From: Azospirillum sp. B21
Lineage (GTDB): Bacteria; Pseudomonadota; Alphaproteobacteria; Azospirillales; Azospirillaceae
Assembly: GCF_008364825.1 (NCBI RefSeq)
Contig: NZ_VTTO01000032.1
Coordinates: forward strand, 1-40,181
Direction: 5' to 3'
DNA: 40,181 nucleotides
Positions 1 to 8,169 of the stretch are shown in pieces. Numbering within the stretch: the stretch's first letter is position 1; the number at the start of each line of letters is the position of its first letter. Made by a program: the position numbers and the translations under genes. Under the pieces are notes generated by a model. That model saw nothing but the letters and a program-made list of their open reading frames with translations, searched no databases and had not been told where the DNA came from.

Positions 1-52
1 GCGCCAATGGTACTGCGTCTTAAGACGTGGGAGAGTAGGTCGCCGCCAGGTC
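1..52 (+). rRNA. rrf: 5S ribosomal RNA, 3' end only
   Basis: The first ~52 nt match the conserved 3' half of bacterial 5S rRNA: the GGTACTGCGTCTTAAGACGTGG helix region is followed by the near-invariant GGGAGAGTAGGTCGCCGCC stretch and the 3' terminal CAGGTC. The 5' ~65 nt lie outside the window, so the gene is partial by truncation at the window edge. The exact 3' end (about 50-53) is estimated. The strong hairpin terminator at 113-144 supports this being the end of an rRNA operon. No tRNA follows it. Confidence 0.88.
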
Positions 53-112
53 ACTCAGGCTCAAGAGACGTCAAACCAAAGCATATACGCTGGCATCTTC
101 GCACATATTGGA

Positions 113-144
113 AACGCCCCGGCTCTCATCAGCCGGGGCGTTTT
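113..144 (+). terminator. rRNA-operon intrinsic terminator
   Basis: A perfect 12-bp stem (AACGCCCCGGCT at 113-124 pairing with AGCCGGGGCGTT at 131-142) encloses the 6-nt loop CTCATC and ends in a T run (TTTT at 141-144). This is a classic Rho-independent terminator, about 60 nt past the 5S rRNA end. The rest of 145-267 is a leader for the next gene with no other feature I can recognise. Confidence 0.92.
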
Positions 145-267
145 GCTGTTGGCCCTTTTTGTCGTTGGCTTACCGGCGTTGGCGCAACTGCCGTACCGCC
201 AGCGCTTCGGGAACGCTGCCGGGTGTCGCGGGGTTACCTCCGGGCGACACCAACATACGGACGTTCG

Positions 268-2034
268 ATGACCTTGCAGCAGTTCATGGCCTTTGCGTTG
301 GTGGGCATCGTGGTGGCGATGTTGGTCTGGAACAAGCTGCGTTTCGACGTGGTGGCGGTGCTGGCCCTGCTGGCCGGCGTATTCCTGGGGCTGATTCCGG
401 CGAAGGATGCATTTTCCGGGTTTGCCGACGACATCGTCATCATCATCGCCTCCGCTCTCATCGTCAGCGCCGGGATCGCCCGATCAGGCGTGATCGATGC
501 GCTGGTGCGCCCGGTGGCAGCAAAGTTGAACACGCCGACGCGCCAGATCGCCTTCCTGTCCGGATCGGTGGCCTTCATGTCGGCGCTGATGAAGAACATC
601 GGCGCGCTCGCCATTTTCCTGCCGATCACCATGCAGTTGGCGCGGCGGCACCGCACCGGCGCACATCGTGTGCTGATGCCGATGGCGTTCGCCTCCCTGA
701 TGGGGGGGCTGATGACGCTGGTCGGCACCTCGCCCAACATCATCGTGTCCCGCGTGCGGGAGGAAATTCTCGGCAAGCCCTTCGCCATGTTCGATTACCT
801 GCCGGTCGGCCTTGGGATCACATTGGCCGGGTTGGCCTTCCTGATGGTCGGCTGGCGCCTGCTGCCCCAGGACCGCAGCGGCGCCCGGTCGGCGGAAGAG
901 ACCTTTGCGGTCGAGAACTACGCTAGCGAGATGAGGCTGCCGGCGGCATCGGCCTTCGTCGGCCGCACCGTCCGCGACATCGAAGCCCTGGCGGAGGGAG
1001 AGGCGCAGGTGATCGGCCTGATCCGCGAGCGGTTCCGCCGCTATGTTCCCGACAAGCACTGGGTTTTGCTGGCCGACGACATTTTGGTGCTGGAGGGCGA
1101 TGCGCCGGCCCTGCAGCGTCTGGTCCAGGCGGCGTCTCTGGAACCGCTGGGCGTGTTGGAGGGAGTGGATGGCGAACTGCTGGCGGTCGAGGCGGTGGTC
1201 ACGCCCGACTCGCCGCTTGCCGGCCATTCCGATCGCCGTCTCGATCTGCGGCGGCGTTTCGGCCTCAGCCTGCTTGCAGTGAGCCGCGCCGGCGAGCGGA
1301 TTGCCCAGCGCCTGCACCATGTTGTGTTCCGAGAGGGTGACCTGCTGCTGCTCCAGGTGCCGGCGGAGCGCTATCCCGACGCTCTTGCCGATGCCAACCT
1401 GATCCCGCTGGCGGAGCGCCGCCTGCAACTCGGCCGGCGCCGGCCGATGTGGGTGCCGGTCGGGATCGTCATCATCACCATGCTGGTCGTCGGCTTCCAT
1501 TTGGCCCCGCTGGCGGTCACCTTCCTGGCGGCGGCAACGGCGATGATCGTCACCGGGGTGCTCAGCGTCGAGGATGCCTATCACGCGGTGGAGTGGCCGA
1601 TCATCATCCTGCTGGCCGCGCTGATCCCGGTCAGCGGCACGCTGGAGAGCACCGGGGCGACCCAGGTGATTTCCACCCTGCTGGCCGATGCCGCACGCGG
1701 CCTGCCGGCGGTAGCCTGCGTCACGCTGGTCATGGCGGCGGCGATGGCGGTCACGCCCTTCCTCAACAATGCGGCGACCGTGTTGGTCATGGCGCCCATC
1801 GGTGCCGGGGTGGCCCAGCAATTGGGCCTCAGCCCCGACCCGTTCCTGATGGCTGTCGCCGTCGGTGCCGGCAGCGATTTCCTGACTCCCATCGGCCATC
1901 AATGCAACACGCTGGTGATGGGCCCCGGCGGTTACCGGTTCAGCGACTATCCCCGGCTGGGTTTGCCGTTGTCGCTGCTCATCCTGACGCTTGGCACCTG
2001 GCTGATCGTGATGGTCTGGCCGCTCGGGGGGTGA
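268..2034 (+). CDS. SLC13-family permease with two TrkA-C (RCK_C) domains
   Basis: The 588-aa membrane protein belongs to the divalent anion:Na+ symporter / CitMHS-like superfamily, the class often annotated 'SLC13 family permease' or 'TrkA C-terminal domain protein'. Several hydrophobic helices fill residues ~5-200, two soluble RCK_C/TrkA-C ligand-binding domains lie at about 205-295 and 305-390, and a second hydrophobic block covers ~390-588. The 'MKNIGALAIFLP' and 'FLNNAATVLVMAP' stretches are the two symmetric substrate/ion motifs of the fold. The frame is open from position 7, but the first part crosses the 5S rRNA and its terminator, so I place the start at ATG 268, directly before the first membrane helix. 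No strong Shine-Dalgarno is visible. The substrate (sulfate, dicarboxylate or other anion) cannot be read from sequence. Confidence 0.85.
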   Translation: MTLQQFMAFALVGIVVAMLVWNKLRFDVVAVLALLAGVFLGLIPAKDAFSGFADDIVIIIASALIVSAGIARSGVIDALVRPVAAKLNTPTRQIAFLSGSVAFMSALMKNIGALAIFLPITMQLARRHRTGAHRVLMPMAFASLMGGLMTLVGTSPNIIVSRVREEILGKPFAMFDYLPVGLGITLAGLAFLMVGWRLLPQDRSGARSAEETFAVENYASEMRLPAASAFVGRTVRDIEALAEGEAQVIGLIRERFRRYVPDKHWVLLADDILVLEGDAPALQRLVQAASLEPLGVLEGVDGELLAVEAVVTPDSPLAGHSDRRLDLRRRFGLSLLAVSRAGERIAQRLHHVVFREGDLLLLQVPAERYPDALADANLIPLAERRLQLGRRRPMWVPVGIVIITMLVVGFHLAPLAVTFLAAATAMIVTGVLSVEDAYHAVEWPIIILLAALIPVSGTLESTGATQVISTLLADAARGLPAVACVTLVMAAAMAVTPFLNNAATVLVMAPIGAGVAQQLGLSPDPFLMAVAVGAGSDFLTPIGHQCNTLVMGPGGYRFSDYPRLGLPLSLLILTLGTWLIVMVWPLGG

Positions 2035-2120
2035 GGAAGGAACAACGGCTCCCGACCGGATGTTGCCAATCGCCGCCCGCCCCATCGCCGCATCCCGTTG
2101 CCAACTGGCGGGCCCGACCA

Positions 2121-2567
2121 ATGAGGAACACGACCGTGCTGGTTTCCGAGATCATGGCGAAAGCGCTGGAGTTCATCGCCCCCGACGCCACCGTACAGGA
2201 GGCTGCGACGCTGATGGGCGAACTGGATGTCGGTGCGCTGCCGGTCGGGTCGGCCGAGGATCTGCTGGGCATCCTGACCGACCGCGACATCCTGTTCCGG
2301 GTGGTGGCGGAGGGTGGCGACAGCACGCGGGTGCGGGTGCGCGAGGTGATGTCCAGTTCCGTCTTCAGCTGCCGCGACACCGACACGCTGGCCACGGCCA
2401 TGGACATCATGGGCGCCTACCATGTGCGGCGCCTGCCGGTCCTGGACGAGGCGAAGCAGGTCGTCGGCTGGCTGACGCTGAGCGACGTGTCGCGCCGGCT
2501 TCTGCTGGAAACCGACACGATCCGCAACGCGCTGGGCGAACTCAGCGCCAGCGGGCAGGACGTCTGA
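2121..2567 (+). CDS. Small protein with a pair of CBS domains
   Basis: The 148-aa protein consists almost entirely of a CBS-domain pair (Bateman module). CBS1 spans ~residues 8-65 and contains the VGILTDRDIL-like element (GILTDRDILFR); CBS2 spans ~75-130 and ends in VVGWLTLSDVSRR. Such stand-alone modules bind adenosine nucleotides such as AMP/ATP and act as energy or redox sensors, but the partner is unknown here. The frame is open far upstream, inside the permease in another frame; ATG 2121 gives a standard CBS-pair length. It follows the permease by 86 nt on the same strand and may be co-transcribed. The stop codon lies in a 15-bp tandem duplication (2554-2582). Confidence 0.85.
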   Translation: MRNTTVLVSEIMAKALEFIAPDATVQEAATLMGELDVGALPVGSAEDLLGILTDRDILFRVVAEGGDSTRVRVREVMSSSVFSCRDTDTLATAMDIMGAYHVRRLPVLDEAKQVVGWLTLSDVSRRLLLETDTIRNALGELSASGQDV

Positions 2568-2582
2568 CGGCAGGACGTCTGA
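2554..2582. repeat. 15-bp tandem duplication over the CBS-gene stop codon
   Basis: GGCAGGACGTCTGA occurs at 2554-2567 and again at 2569-2582, separated by a single C. The first copy contains the TGA stop of the CBS protein; the second copy repeats codons and stop in the intergenic gap. It reads as a recent slippage duplication. Confidence 0.85.
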
Positions 2583-2591
2583 TGGGGGCGG

Positions 2592-3197
2592 CTACAGCCG
2601 CAGACCCATCTGCCGGTTCAGCCGCACCACCAGATCGGCGGGCAGGCCGAGGCGCTGGGCGAGGTAGCGCAGGTAGGAGCGGTTGATCGGCGCGTTTTTG
2701 TCGACCGCCGCCAGAGAGACCGCATAGAAGCGGGCGGCCAGGCGCGGGTTGTCGACCTGCCGGACCAACTCCTCCAGGCATTGCGGTTCTTCCAACGAAC
2801 TCTCAAGCGCGCGCCGATCCTCTTCGTCGAGGGGACTGCTGCGCAGCTTGCCCCTGATCCGGCCGAGTTCCATGCCGTCCATCTTGCCGTTCGCGTGGGC
2901 CGCGGCGGCCATGGCGCGGACCAGCAGGCGGGCCTCCTCCGGACTGGCGGTTGCAAGATCCGCGGGCGCGCGGTCGTGCAACTGGTGGCGGTTGCGCAGA
3001 TGGGCGTCCAGGATCTGCCGGGCCAGCATCTCGTGCAGCACCGGCTGATGACCGAGTCGCGACCCCAGCGGGTTGGAGTCCGCTTCCGGCTCGCCAGTGG
3101 GAATGGCGGTCGGAATGCCGGTCGGAATGGGGGGCGGTGAATCCGGCGAGCCGCCGAACAGGCGCTTCAGCAGGCCGGGCTTCTGAAGATCCGTCAT
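2592..3197 (-). CDS. TerB-like / DUF533-family protein
   Basis: This 201-aa protein has a low-complexity Pro/Gly-rich N-terminal third (IPTGIPTAIPTG repeat, ~residues 22-34) and a C-terminal helical domain (~residues 80-200) that resembles DUF533/YebE, a relative of TerB. Supporting features are ARLLVRAMAAAAHANGKMDG, an acidic DEEDRRALE helix, and the terminal LGLPADLVVRLNRQMG. DUF533 proteins are usually inner-membrane or periplasm-associated and of unknown function; no clear membrane segment is visible in this copy. Its ATG overlaps the upstream receiver gene's stop by one nucleotide (TGATG), so the two are translationally coupled in one operon with the hybrid kinase. The name is domain-level only. 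Confidence 0.75.
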   Translation of the reverse strand: MTDLQKPGLLKRLFGGSPDSPPPIPTGIPTAIPTGEPEADSNPLGSRLGHQPVLHEMLARQILDAHLRNRHQLHDRAPADLATASPEEARLLVRAMAAAAHANGKMDGMELGRIRGKLRSSPLDEEDRRALESSLEEPQCLEELVRQVDNPRLAARFYAVSLAAVDKNAPINRSYLRYLAQRLGLPADLVVRLNRQMGLRL

Positions 3198-3589
3198 CAG
3201 GGGGTTCCCCCAGCGGTCCCGGCCAGCCGTTGCATCGCGCTGTCGATCTGCGTCAGCAGGCGGGAGAAGTCGACGGGCTTGGGGTGGTAATCGTCGCAGC
3301 CCGCCTGCAGAGTCTTCTCGCGGTCGCCGGACATGGCGTGCGCGGTCAGGGCGATGATCGGGATGGCGGCCGTCTCACCGCCCGCCTTCAGTTCGCGGGC
3401 GGCGGTCCAGCCGTCGATGACCGGCAGGTTCATATCGAGCAGGATCACGTCCGGCCGTTCGCTGCGCGCCATTTCCACCCCCTGGCGCCCGTCGAAGGCG
3501 AGCACCACGTCGAACCCCCGCCGCTTCAGCCGGCGGGACAGGAAGTCCCAGATTTCCTCATGGTCTTCGACCAGCAGAAGCTTAGCCAT
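3197..3589 (-). CDS. Stand-alone response-regulator receiver protein (CheY-like)
   Basis: The 130-aa protein is a single REC domain with the acidic pair E8-D9, phospho-acceptor D52 (VILLDMNLPVIDG), the conserved T/A signalling position in IALTAHA, and K104 in a HPKPVDF motif. It has no output domain, so it probably acts by protein contact or as a phosphate shuttle. The start at 3589 (MAKLLLVED) is chosen over an in-frame upstream ATG at 3625 because it begins exactly at the REC fold and has GGAGGAACCG immediately upstream. It overlaps the end of the hybrid kinase by 8 nt, making it the likely phospho-partner of that kinase. Confidence 0.93.
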   Translation of the reverse strand: MAKLLLVEDHEEIWDFLSRRLKRRGFDVVLAFDGRQGVEMARSERPDVILLDMNLPVIDGWTAARELKAGGETAAIPIIALTAHAMSGDREKTLQAGCDDYHPKPVDFSRLLTQIDSAMQRLAGTAGGTP

Positions 3590-6500
3590 CGGTTCCTCCC
3601 GTTCCCGTCGTCGCGCCTGTGGCATCGTCGGCCTTGCCGGAGGCCGGCCGCAGGCGAGCGATCGCGTCCTTCAACTCTTCGATCATCTCTTCCGATCCGT
3701 CCTCCGTCATCGGGATGATGTCGCGGACACGGCCGCGCAGCTCCTCGGCCTCGTCGCGGCCGATCGCCTGGGGGGCCATGACGATGACGGGGATGCCGCT
3801 CCAGTCCGGCTTGCGGCTCAGCGCCTTGAGGAAAGCGAAGCCGTCGAGGCCGTTCATGAAGGGGTCCAGCAGGATCACGGTCGGCCGGACGGCGGCAAGC
3901 TGGCGGAACGCCTCCTCCTCCGTCTCGGCCTCCCGGACATCCCAGCCGTCGCGGCCCAGCTCCGCCCCCAGGAGGGCGCGGGTCTCGTCAGCCTCCATCA
4001 GCACAAGCGCGGTACCCGGAGCCTGTCCGCTGAGTCCGCTCAGCACGCGGTGCAGGCGCTGCCAGTCCACCGGTTTGGTGAAATAGTCGGCGGCGCCCAG
4101 CGACAGGGCCAGTCCCTTTTCCCGGCGGGAAGAGATGATGATGACGGGGATGTCGGCCAGATCGGGCTCCGCCTTCAGCAGCGACAGCACCGACCAGCCG
4201 TCGGTCCGCGGCATCATCACGTCCAGCAGGATGGCGCGCGGGCGGATTTGCCGGGCGATCGACAGGCCGGTCTGGCCGTCCGCCGCCAGCGCCACGCCGA
4301 AGCCCTCGCGGTGCAGGAAGCGGGCAAGCAGTTCGCGCATCGCCTGCTCGTCGTCGATGATCAGGATCGTCTCGCGGGCGGACGACGCGGATGCGGTCTG
4401 GTCGGCCGTGACCGGTGAAGGATTGGAGTGGCGGTGCGTCTGGCCCTGCCGCAGGTCGGTGGGCAGTCGCAGGATGAAGCTGGTGCCCTTGCCGGAAGCG
4501 GTTTCGACCGCGATCTCGCCACCCAGCATCTCCGCGAAGGCCTTGGTGATCGCCAGCCCCAGCCCGGTCCCGCCGAAGCGGCGCGTGGTGGAGCTGTCGG
4601 CCTGCATGAAGCGTTCGAACAGCCGGCGGACCTGCTCCGGCGACATGCCGATGCCGGTATCGGTGACGCGGAAGATCACCATGTCCTCCGCCGCAATGTC
4701 CCCGGCTGTAATGTCCCCCGATGCCGCGCCGGTGCCCGCCGCGGCGCGCTCGACCGACAGGGTGACGGTGCCGTTCTCGGTGAATTTGGCGGCATTGCTC
4801 AGCAGGTTGAACAGGCACTGCCGAACCTTCACCACGTCGGTGTGCATGCGTCCCACCCCGTCCGCCACCTGAACCGCCAGCCGGTTGCCCTTCTTCGACA
4901 CCAGGGCTTCGACCGTCGCGGCGACCTCGCGGGTCAACTCGGAGATATCGGCGTCCTCGCCATGCACCTCCATCTTGCCGGCCTCGATCTTCGAGATGTC
5001 GAGGACGCCGTTGATGAGGTTCAGCAAGTGGCGGGCGTTGGCCTCGATCTTCTCAAGGTCGGGCAGCATGCTGTCGACGCCGAGGTCCGACAGTTCCTCC
5101 TCCAGCATCTCGGTGTAGCCGATGACGGCGCTGAGCGGCGTGCGCAGCTCATGGCTCATGTTGGCGATGAACAGGCTCTTGGCCCGGTTGGCCTCCTCCG
5201 CGGCGAGGCGGGCGGCCTCCAGCTCCTCCTCCGCCCGCTTGCGGGTGCTGATGTCCTGCATGGCACCGATCATGCGCAGCGGCTGTCCGATGGCGTTGCG
5301 CAGGACGAAGCCGCGGTCGAGGATGCTGGCATAGCTGCCGTCGGCGCGGCGGAAGCGGTATTCGTCGTTCCAACGGGTGCCGCCGCCGTCGATCACCGCA
5401 TGGATGCCGGTCACCACATGGTCCTGGTCGTCGGGGTGGATGTGGTCCATCCACCAGGCGGCGGCGGTCTCTGTGACGTCCTCGCCATAACCGAACAGGG
5501 TGCGTACCGCCTCGTTCCAGTGGATGCGGTCCGACGACAGGTTCCAGTCCCAGATGGCGTCGTTGGTCGCCCGCGCCGCCAGCCGGTAACGCTCCTCCGT
5601 CTCGCGCAACGCCTCCTCGGCGCGGCGGCGGGTGGTGATGTCGGTGTGCACGCCGACCCATTCCTGCACGGCGCCGTTGCCGTCCAGCAGCGGGACGGCG
5701 CGGACCAGCATGTCGCGGTAGACGCCGTCGTGGCGGCGCAGCCGGTGTTCGGCCTTGTAGATTGTCCGTCCCGTCCGCGCCGCGCGCCAGGCCTCCGCCG
5801 TGTGTGGGCGGTCGTCGGGGTGGATGGCGTCGATCCAGCCGGTGCCCTTCAACTGGTCGAAACTCTGGCCGGTGAAGGCGCTCCAACTCGGCTGCGGAGC
5901 GGTGAAGCGCCCAGTCTCCGACGTGCTCCAGACGATGGCGGCGGTGGCCTCCACCAGCGAGCGGAACCGTTCCTCGCTGACGCGCAGACGGTCCTCAGCC
6001 AGCCTGCGGTCGGTGATGTCCCAGGTGACGCCGATCAGGCTCAGGCTGCGTTCGGGCGTGCTGTCGGTTACGATGCCGCGCGCCACCGCCCAGCGGACCT
6101 CGCCCGAGGGCAGGAGGATGCGGAACTCGGCATCATACTCGCCGCGTTCCCGCCGGGCGGTCTCGATGATCTGCCGGATGTGGGGCTGGTCGTCGGGGTG
6201 CACGCGGCCGGTCACGTCCGATCCGCAGAGCGGGCGGTCGGGCGGGAACTCCGCGGTGAAGTCGAAGATCTCGCGCAGGCGGGCGTCGGCCTCGATGCGG
6301 TCCTCGTCCAGGTTCCACGACCATGCGCCGATCCGCGCTGCATTGAGCGCCAGTTGCAGCCGCCGCTCCGCCTCCATCACGCGGGCTTCGGCCCGGCGCT
6401 GCTCGGTCACGTCGGTGTTGGTGCCCAGCCAGCGCAGAATGCGCCCATCGGGACTGCGGACCGGTACGGCGCGGGACAGGAACCAGCGGTATTCGCCGTC

Positions 6501-7382
6501 GTGCCTGCGCAGCGGGAAGGTGTCCTCCCACGGCTCCTCCGCCCGGATGGCGCGGAAGAAGCCATCGGAGGCGCGGTCGACATGGTCCGGGTGGTGGACA
6601 ATGCGCCAGTTCCAACCCTCTGTCTCGCCCGGCTTGGTGCCGGTGAAATCGTACCAGCGCTGATTGTACCAATAGATCGCGCCGCCGGCATCGGCCATCC
6701 AGGTCAGCTGCGGGATCAGGTCGGCGAGGCTGCGGAACTGTTCCTCGTTCTCGCGCAGCAGAGCTTCCGTCCGCTGGCGCTCCGCCGCGTCGCGGGCGCG
6801 GTCTATGGCCCCGCCCAGCAGGTTGGCGAAGCCCTGGAGGAAGGCGGCGTCGGCAGCGTCGAAGCGCCCCTCCTGCCGGCTGTCGACCTCCAGCACGCCG
6901 AAGGGTTCGCCTTCGCCGCGGATGATCACGTTGATGGCGCTTTTCACCCCATGTTCGGCCAGGAGCGCCGGGAGTCGGAAGCGCGATTCGGTGCCGAGAT
7001 CGTTGGAGATGACGGGCTCGCCGGTCTTCAGCGCGTAGCCGGCAGGGGAGGCGAGGTCGGCCCCAACCGTCCGGCTTCCGACGACGCCGGGGTGCCAGCC
7101 GACGCCCGCGCGGACCAGCAGGCGGTCTCCCACCGTCCCGTCGCCAACACTGTCCCGCACCCATTCCAGGGCCTTGCACAACTCCGTTCCCAGCCCTTCG
7201 GCACACAGGCGCGTGGCTTCCTGCAGCAGCGTGTCGATGTCCGTGCTCTTCAGGGCGGCCATGCCGAAGCGGGCCAGCAGATCGTGCTGCCTTTCCCTAC
7301 GGGCCAGATTCTCGGCGAGCAGGCCGGCATCGGACCTGTCTTGCGGGGGTGTTCCGGTGAGGGAAATCGGAGCGGAGGGCAT
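3582..7382 (-). CDS. Hybrid sensor histidine kinase (GAF-PASx4-HisKA-HATPase-REC-REC)
   Basis: This soluble 1266-aa kinase has a GAF domain (~35-195), four consecutive PAS/PAC units (~212-330, 338-460, 468-586, 594-715), a HisKA domain with phospho-acceptor H744 in the SHELRTP motif, and an HATPase_c domain with the N box (LLSNAAKF, ~860) and the G box (GGTGLGLAI, ~937-945). Two C-terminal receivers follow. REC1 (~1005-1115) is intact with D1054 and K1103. REC2 (~1123-1235) keeps an Asp (D1173) but lacks the acidic pair and the conserved KP, so it looks degenerate. No transmembrane helices are seen, so signals are probably cytoplasmic (redox, gas or light, depending on PAS cofactors that cannot be read here). 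ATG 7382 is chosen just before the conserved part; the frame remains open to 7622 and the start is uncertain. Confidence 0.9.
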   Translation of the reverse strand: MPSAPISLTGTPPQDRSDAGLLAENLARRERQHDLLARFGMAALKSTDIDTLLQEATRLCAEGLGTELCKALEWVRDSVGDGTVGDRLLVRAGVGWHPGVVGSRTVGADLASPAGYALKTGEPVISNDLGTESRFRLPALLAEHGVKSAINVIIRGEGEPFGVLEVDSRQEGRFDAADAAFLQGFANLLGGAIDRARDAAERQRTEALLRENEEQFRSLADLIPQLTWMADAGGAIYWYNQRWYDFTGTKPGETEGWNWRIVHHPDHVDRASDGFFRAIRAEEPWEDTFPLRRHDGEYRWFLSRAVPVRSPDGRILRWLGTNTDVTEQRRAEARVMEAERRLQLALNAARIGAWSWNLDEDRIEADARLREIFDFTAEFPPDRPLCGSDVTGRVHPDDQPHIRQIIETARRERGEYDAEFRILLPSGEVRWAVARGIVTDSTPERSLSLIGVTWDITDRRLAEDRLRVSEERFRSLVEATAAIVWSTSETGRFTAPQPSWSAFTGQSFDQLKGTGWIDAIHPDDRPHTAEAWRAARTGRTIYKAEHRLRRHDGVYRDMLVRAVPLLDGNGAVQEWVGVHTDITTRRRAEEALRETEERYRLAARATNDAIWDWNLSSDRIHWNEAVRTLFGYGEDVTETAAAWWMDHIHPDDQDHVVTGIHAVIDGGGTRWNDEYRFRRADGSYASILDRGFVLRNAIGQPLRMIGAMQDISTRKRAEEELEAARLAAEEANRAKSLFIANMSHELRTPLSAVIGYTEMLEEELSDLGVDSMLPDLEKIEANARHLLNLINGVLDISKIEAGKMEVHGEDADISELTREVAATVEALVSKKGNRLAVQVADGVGRMHTDVVKVRQCLFNLLSNAAKFTENGTVTLSVERAAAGTGAASGDITAGDIAAEDMVIFRVTDTGIGMSPEQVRRLFERFMQADSSTTRRFGGTGLGLAITKAFAEMLGGEIAVETASGKGTSFILRLPTDLRQGQTHRHSNPSPVTADQTASASSARETILIIDDEQAMRELLARFLHREGFGVALAADGQTGLSIARQIRPRAILLDVMMPRTDGWSVLSLLKAEPDLADIPVIIISSRREKGLALSLGAADYFTKPVDWQRLHRVLSGLSGQAPGTALVLMEADETRALLGAELGRDGWDVREAETEEEAFRQLAAVRPTVILLDPFMNGLDGFAFLKALSRKPDWSGIPVIVMAPQAIGRDEAEELRGRVRDIIPMTEDGSEEMIEELKDAIARLRPASGKADDATGATTGTGGTDG

Positions 7383-7663
7383 GAACCGTGGCGGCCGGGG
7401 AAGGGTACGCAGACAAGAACAGCGCTCCGCGCCATTCGTTCGCAACGGCGTGATGGGTACCGCTCCCGCCCCCCGATGGAGACGGCGGCCGATGTCCCGA
7501 TGGAGCGGACCGGTACTCCCCCTTTGCGATACGACCAGTGAACGCATGCGCAATCGGCGGACGGGCCTGTTGAGGAAAGCGGGGTGGCCGCTCGTGGCCC
7601 CTTCATCACCGATCTGCGTCACCGATCCGCCAAGCCCGTCACCTGTTCCGGAGTGTTCATCCC

Positions 7664-8119
7664 ATGGCCCGTGTCACCGTCGAGGATTGTGTCCTTCTGG
7701 TCCCCAACCGCTTCGATCTGGTCATGGTGGCGGCGCAGCGCGCCCGTCAGATCGCCAGCGGGGCGCCGCTGGCGATCGACCGCGACAACGACAAGAACCC
7801 GGTGGTCGCCCTGCGCGAGATCGCGGAGGAGAAGCTGTCGCTGCCCGATCTGCGCGACACCCTGATCCGCGGCCATCAGAAGTCGGTGGAGGCCGACGAG
7901 CCGGAAGAGGAGATCGTCGACCTGATGGCGGACGAAAACACCTGGATGCACACCACCGACAACTCGCTTGCCGACGACGACTCCATGAGCGACGCGGAGG
8001 AGGACATCACCGAGGATGACGATATCGCCTCAGAAATGGACCGCAATCCCGGTGCGGCTTTCGGCATGACCGAGGATGACGTGGTCGGCAACGATGCCGA
8101 CGGCGATGTCGGGCCATAA
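7664..8119 (+). CDS. rpoZ: RNA polymerase omega subunit with acidic C-terminal extension
   Basis: The 151-aa protein carries the omega signature in residues ~1-60: MARVTVEDC, then PNRFDLVMVAAQRAR and DRDNDKNPVVALREIAE. Omega binds the beta' subunit and supports RNA polymerase assembly. After residue ~75 the tail is strongly acidic (EADEPEEE, DADGDV and similar). Acidic tails occur in alphaproteobacterial RpoZ. The usual partners recJ, spoT or gmk are not adjacent; instead the gene sits alone, divergent from the hybrid kinase with 281 nt between. That context leaves open whether this is the sole omega of the genome or a paralogue. A GGAG ribosome site lies ~10 nt upstream of ATG 7664. Confidence 0.88.
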   Translation: MARVTVEDCVLLVPNRFDLVMVAAQRARQIASGAPLAIDRDNDKNPVVALREIAEEKLSLPDLRDTLIRGHQKSVEADEPEEEIVDLMADENTWMHTTDNSLADDDSMSDAEEDITEDDDIASEMDRNPGAAFGMTEDDVVGNDADGDVGP

Positions 8120-8169
8120 GCGCGGAGCACGAGCCATGACGGTGTCCATTCAGGGAGAGAGGTGACCGG

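Noticed and set aside
53..112. A tRNA following the 5S rRNA
   Set aside because: No cloverleaf or TTCGA-type T-loop fits in the 60 nt before the terminator.
7..267. N-terminal extension of the permease starting at position 7
   Set aside because: This part of the frame crosses the 5S rRNA and its terminator and has no membrane or family sequence.
4428..7541. A 1037-codon open frame on the plus strand opposite the hybrid kinase
   Set aside because: It is antisense to a kinase with clear domains in order, has no recognisable domain, and its composition (Val/Gly/Ala/Gln/Asp-rich) is that of a GC-rich mirror frame.
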